DNA of 5,825 bases from Gammaproteobacteria bacterium (GTDB lineage: Bacteria > Pseudomonadota > Gammaproteobacteria > HK1). A program made the position numbers and the translations under genes. Below are positions 5,073-5,825 of the stretch, piece by piece. Position 1 is the first letter of the stretch. The number at the start of each line of letters is the position of its first letter. Under the pieces are notes generated by a model. The model ran no database searches. It saw only the letters and a program-made list of their open reading frames with translations, and was not told where the DNA came from. The DNA lies in the NCBI GenBank assembly GCA_020444775.1, contig JAGRHX010000508.1, positions 1 through 5,825 on the forward strand. Direction: 5' to 3'.

Positions 5073-5825
5073 ATGCGCATAGTCATGGTCGCTGGCGAGC
5101 CGTCGGGCGATCTGCTCGGCGCCAGCCTGATACGAGCGATGCGCGCACGCGGTGCCGATCCGGTCCTCGAAGGCATCGCCGGGCCACGCATGCAGGCCGA
5201 GGGGTGCACCAGCGTCTATCCGCTGGAACGGCTCTCGGTGAACGGCCTGTTCGAATCCTTCGGTCGTTATCCGGAGCTCATTCCGGTGCGGAATCGGCTC
5301 GCGCGAGACTATGCGCGCAGTCGTCCGGATGTGTTCGTGGGCATAGACGCACCGGACTTCAATATCGAGCTGGAGCTCAAGCTGCGCAGGGCCGGTGTGC
5401 CCACCGTGCACTATGTCAGTCCTTCGGTATGGGCCTGGCGCCGCTACAGGCTGCCGAAGATTGCGCGCGCCGTCGATTGCATGCTGACCCTGTTTCCGTT
5501 CGAGCAGCGCTTCTATGCCGACCATCGTATCCGCGCCCGCTGTGTCGGCCATCCGCTGGCGGACGAGATCCCGCTACATCCGGACCGTCAGGCCGCTCGG
5601 GCAGCGCTGGGGTTGAGCGCCGCGCCTCGGATGCTGGCGGTGCTGCCTGGCAGCCGCGACAGCGAGCTGCGCATGCTGGGCGAGGTGATGCTGCGGACCG
5701 TGGGCTGGATGAACGCGCGTGCCGCGGATATCGAGTATCTGATCCCGGCCGCGCGGCCGCCGTACGCGGCGATATTGCGGGAGCTGGCCGCCCGTTACGC
5801 GCCGAACGCCCGCGTTCACGTGCTC
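5073..5825 (+). CDS. lpxB: LpxB, lipid A disaccharide synthase (3'-truncated)
   Basis: LpxB is a peripheral inner-membrane GT-B glycosyltransferase (family GT19) that joins UDP-2,3-diacylglucosamine and lipid X into the beta-1,6 disaccharide core of lipid A. The first 251 residues of about 380 are present and the window ends on a complete codon. Visible motifs are VAGEPSGDLLGA (6-17), GIAGPRMQAEGC (34-45), VFVGIDAPDFNIELE (87-101), VHYVSPSVWAWR (112-123), LFPFEQRFY (140-148), the VGHPLAD segment (158-164) and LPGSRDSEL (191-199). D92 and R195 correspond to E. coli D98 and R201, both known to be needed for activity. The start is firm: an in-frame TGA lies at 5064, and GAGGTG precedes ATG 5073. 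The second nucleotide-binding half lies outside the window. It closes the lpxD-fabZ-lpxA-lpxB group. Confidence 0.96.
   Translation, partial: MRIVMVAGEPSGDLLGASLIRAMRARGADPVLEGIAGPRMQAEGCTSVYPLERLSVNGLFESFGRYPELIPVRNRLARDYARSRPDVFVGIDAPDFNIELELKLRRAGVPTVHYVSPSVWAWRRYRLPKIARAVDCMLTLFPFEQRFYADHRIRARCVGHPLADEIPLHPDRQAARAALGLSAAPRMLAVLPGSRDSELRMLGEVMLRTVGWMNARAADIEYLIPAARPPYAAILRELAARYAPNARVHVL

Noticed and set aside
4232..5209. 325-codon reverse-strand open frame across lpxA and into lpxB
   Set aside because: It lies antisense to two well-identified genes, and its Arg/His/Ala-rich sequence resembles no protein family. It is a by-product of GC-rich codon use.
4959..5552. 197-codon reverse-strand open frame antisense to lpxB
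   Set aside because: It sits opposite the strongly conserved LpxB N-terminal motifs and has no recognisable domain or ribosome binding site.

Overview
This window is a compact, all-plus-strand piece of the conserved outer-membrane biogenesis and lipid A cluster of a GC-rich Gammaproteobacterium. The order is bamA (5'-truncated), skp, lpxD, fabZ, lpxA, lpxB (3'-truncated). It is the order seen in E. coli, where rseP lies upstream of bamA and rnhB-dnaE follow lpxB. Protein features place the organism outside the Enterobacterales. BamA has a short, cysteine-free loop 6, and LpxA carries a Pseudomonas-like methionine in its acyl-chain pocket. A Chromatiales-like or other non-enteric gammaproteobacterial host is plausible, but I cannot name a genus.

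Layout. 1-1776 encodes the C-terminal part of BamA (POTRA 3-5 plus the whole barrel). A gap of about 90 bases leads to skp (1866-2402). An unusually long 222-base spacer (2403-2624) follows, holding a degenerate 15-base tandem repeat, two GC-rich hairpins and a weak open frame. lpxD (2625-3713) starts with GTG. fabZ (3774-4226) follows after 60 bases. lpxA (4223-4993) starts with TTG and overlaps the fabZ stop by four bases. A 79-base spacer with a GC hairpin precedes lpxB, which runs off the end (5073-5825).

How the genes work together. FabZ makes enoyl-ACP from 3-hydroxyacyl-ACP and so draws on the same pool that LpxA and LpxD use as acyl donors. LpxA adds the first acyl chain to UDP-GlcNAc. 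LpxD adds the second to UDP-3-O-acyl-glucosamine, after LpxC, which is not encoded here. LpxB condenses UDP-diacylglucosamine with lipid X into the lipid A disaccharide. BamA and Skp handle the protein side of the same membrane: Skp carries unfolded porins across the periplasm and BamA inserts them. No terminator or convincing internal promoter is visible, so co-transcription is likely.

The genes are a standard essential cluster, and I see no new system, mobile element, CRISPR array or RNA gene. The points worth a second look are the repeat-bearing skp-lpxD spacer, a possible lipobox in the Skp signal sequence, the acyl-chain ruler positions of LpxA and LpxD, a Gly-to-Ala change in the FabZ active-site helix, and non-ATG or overlapping start arrangements.
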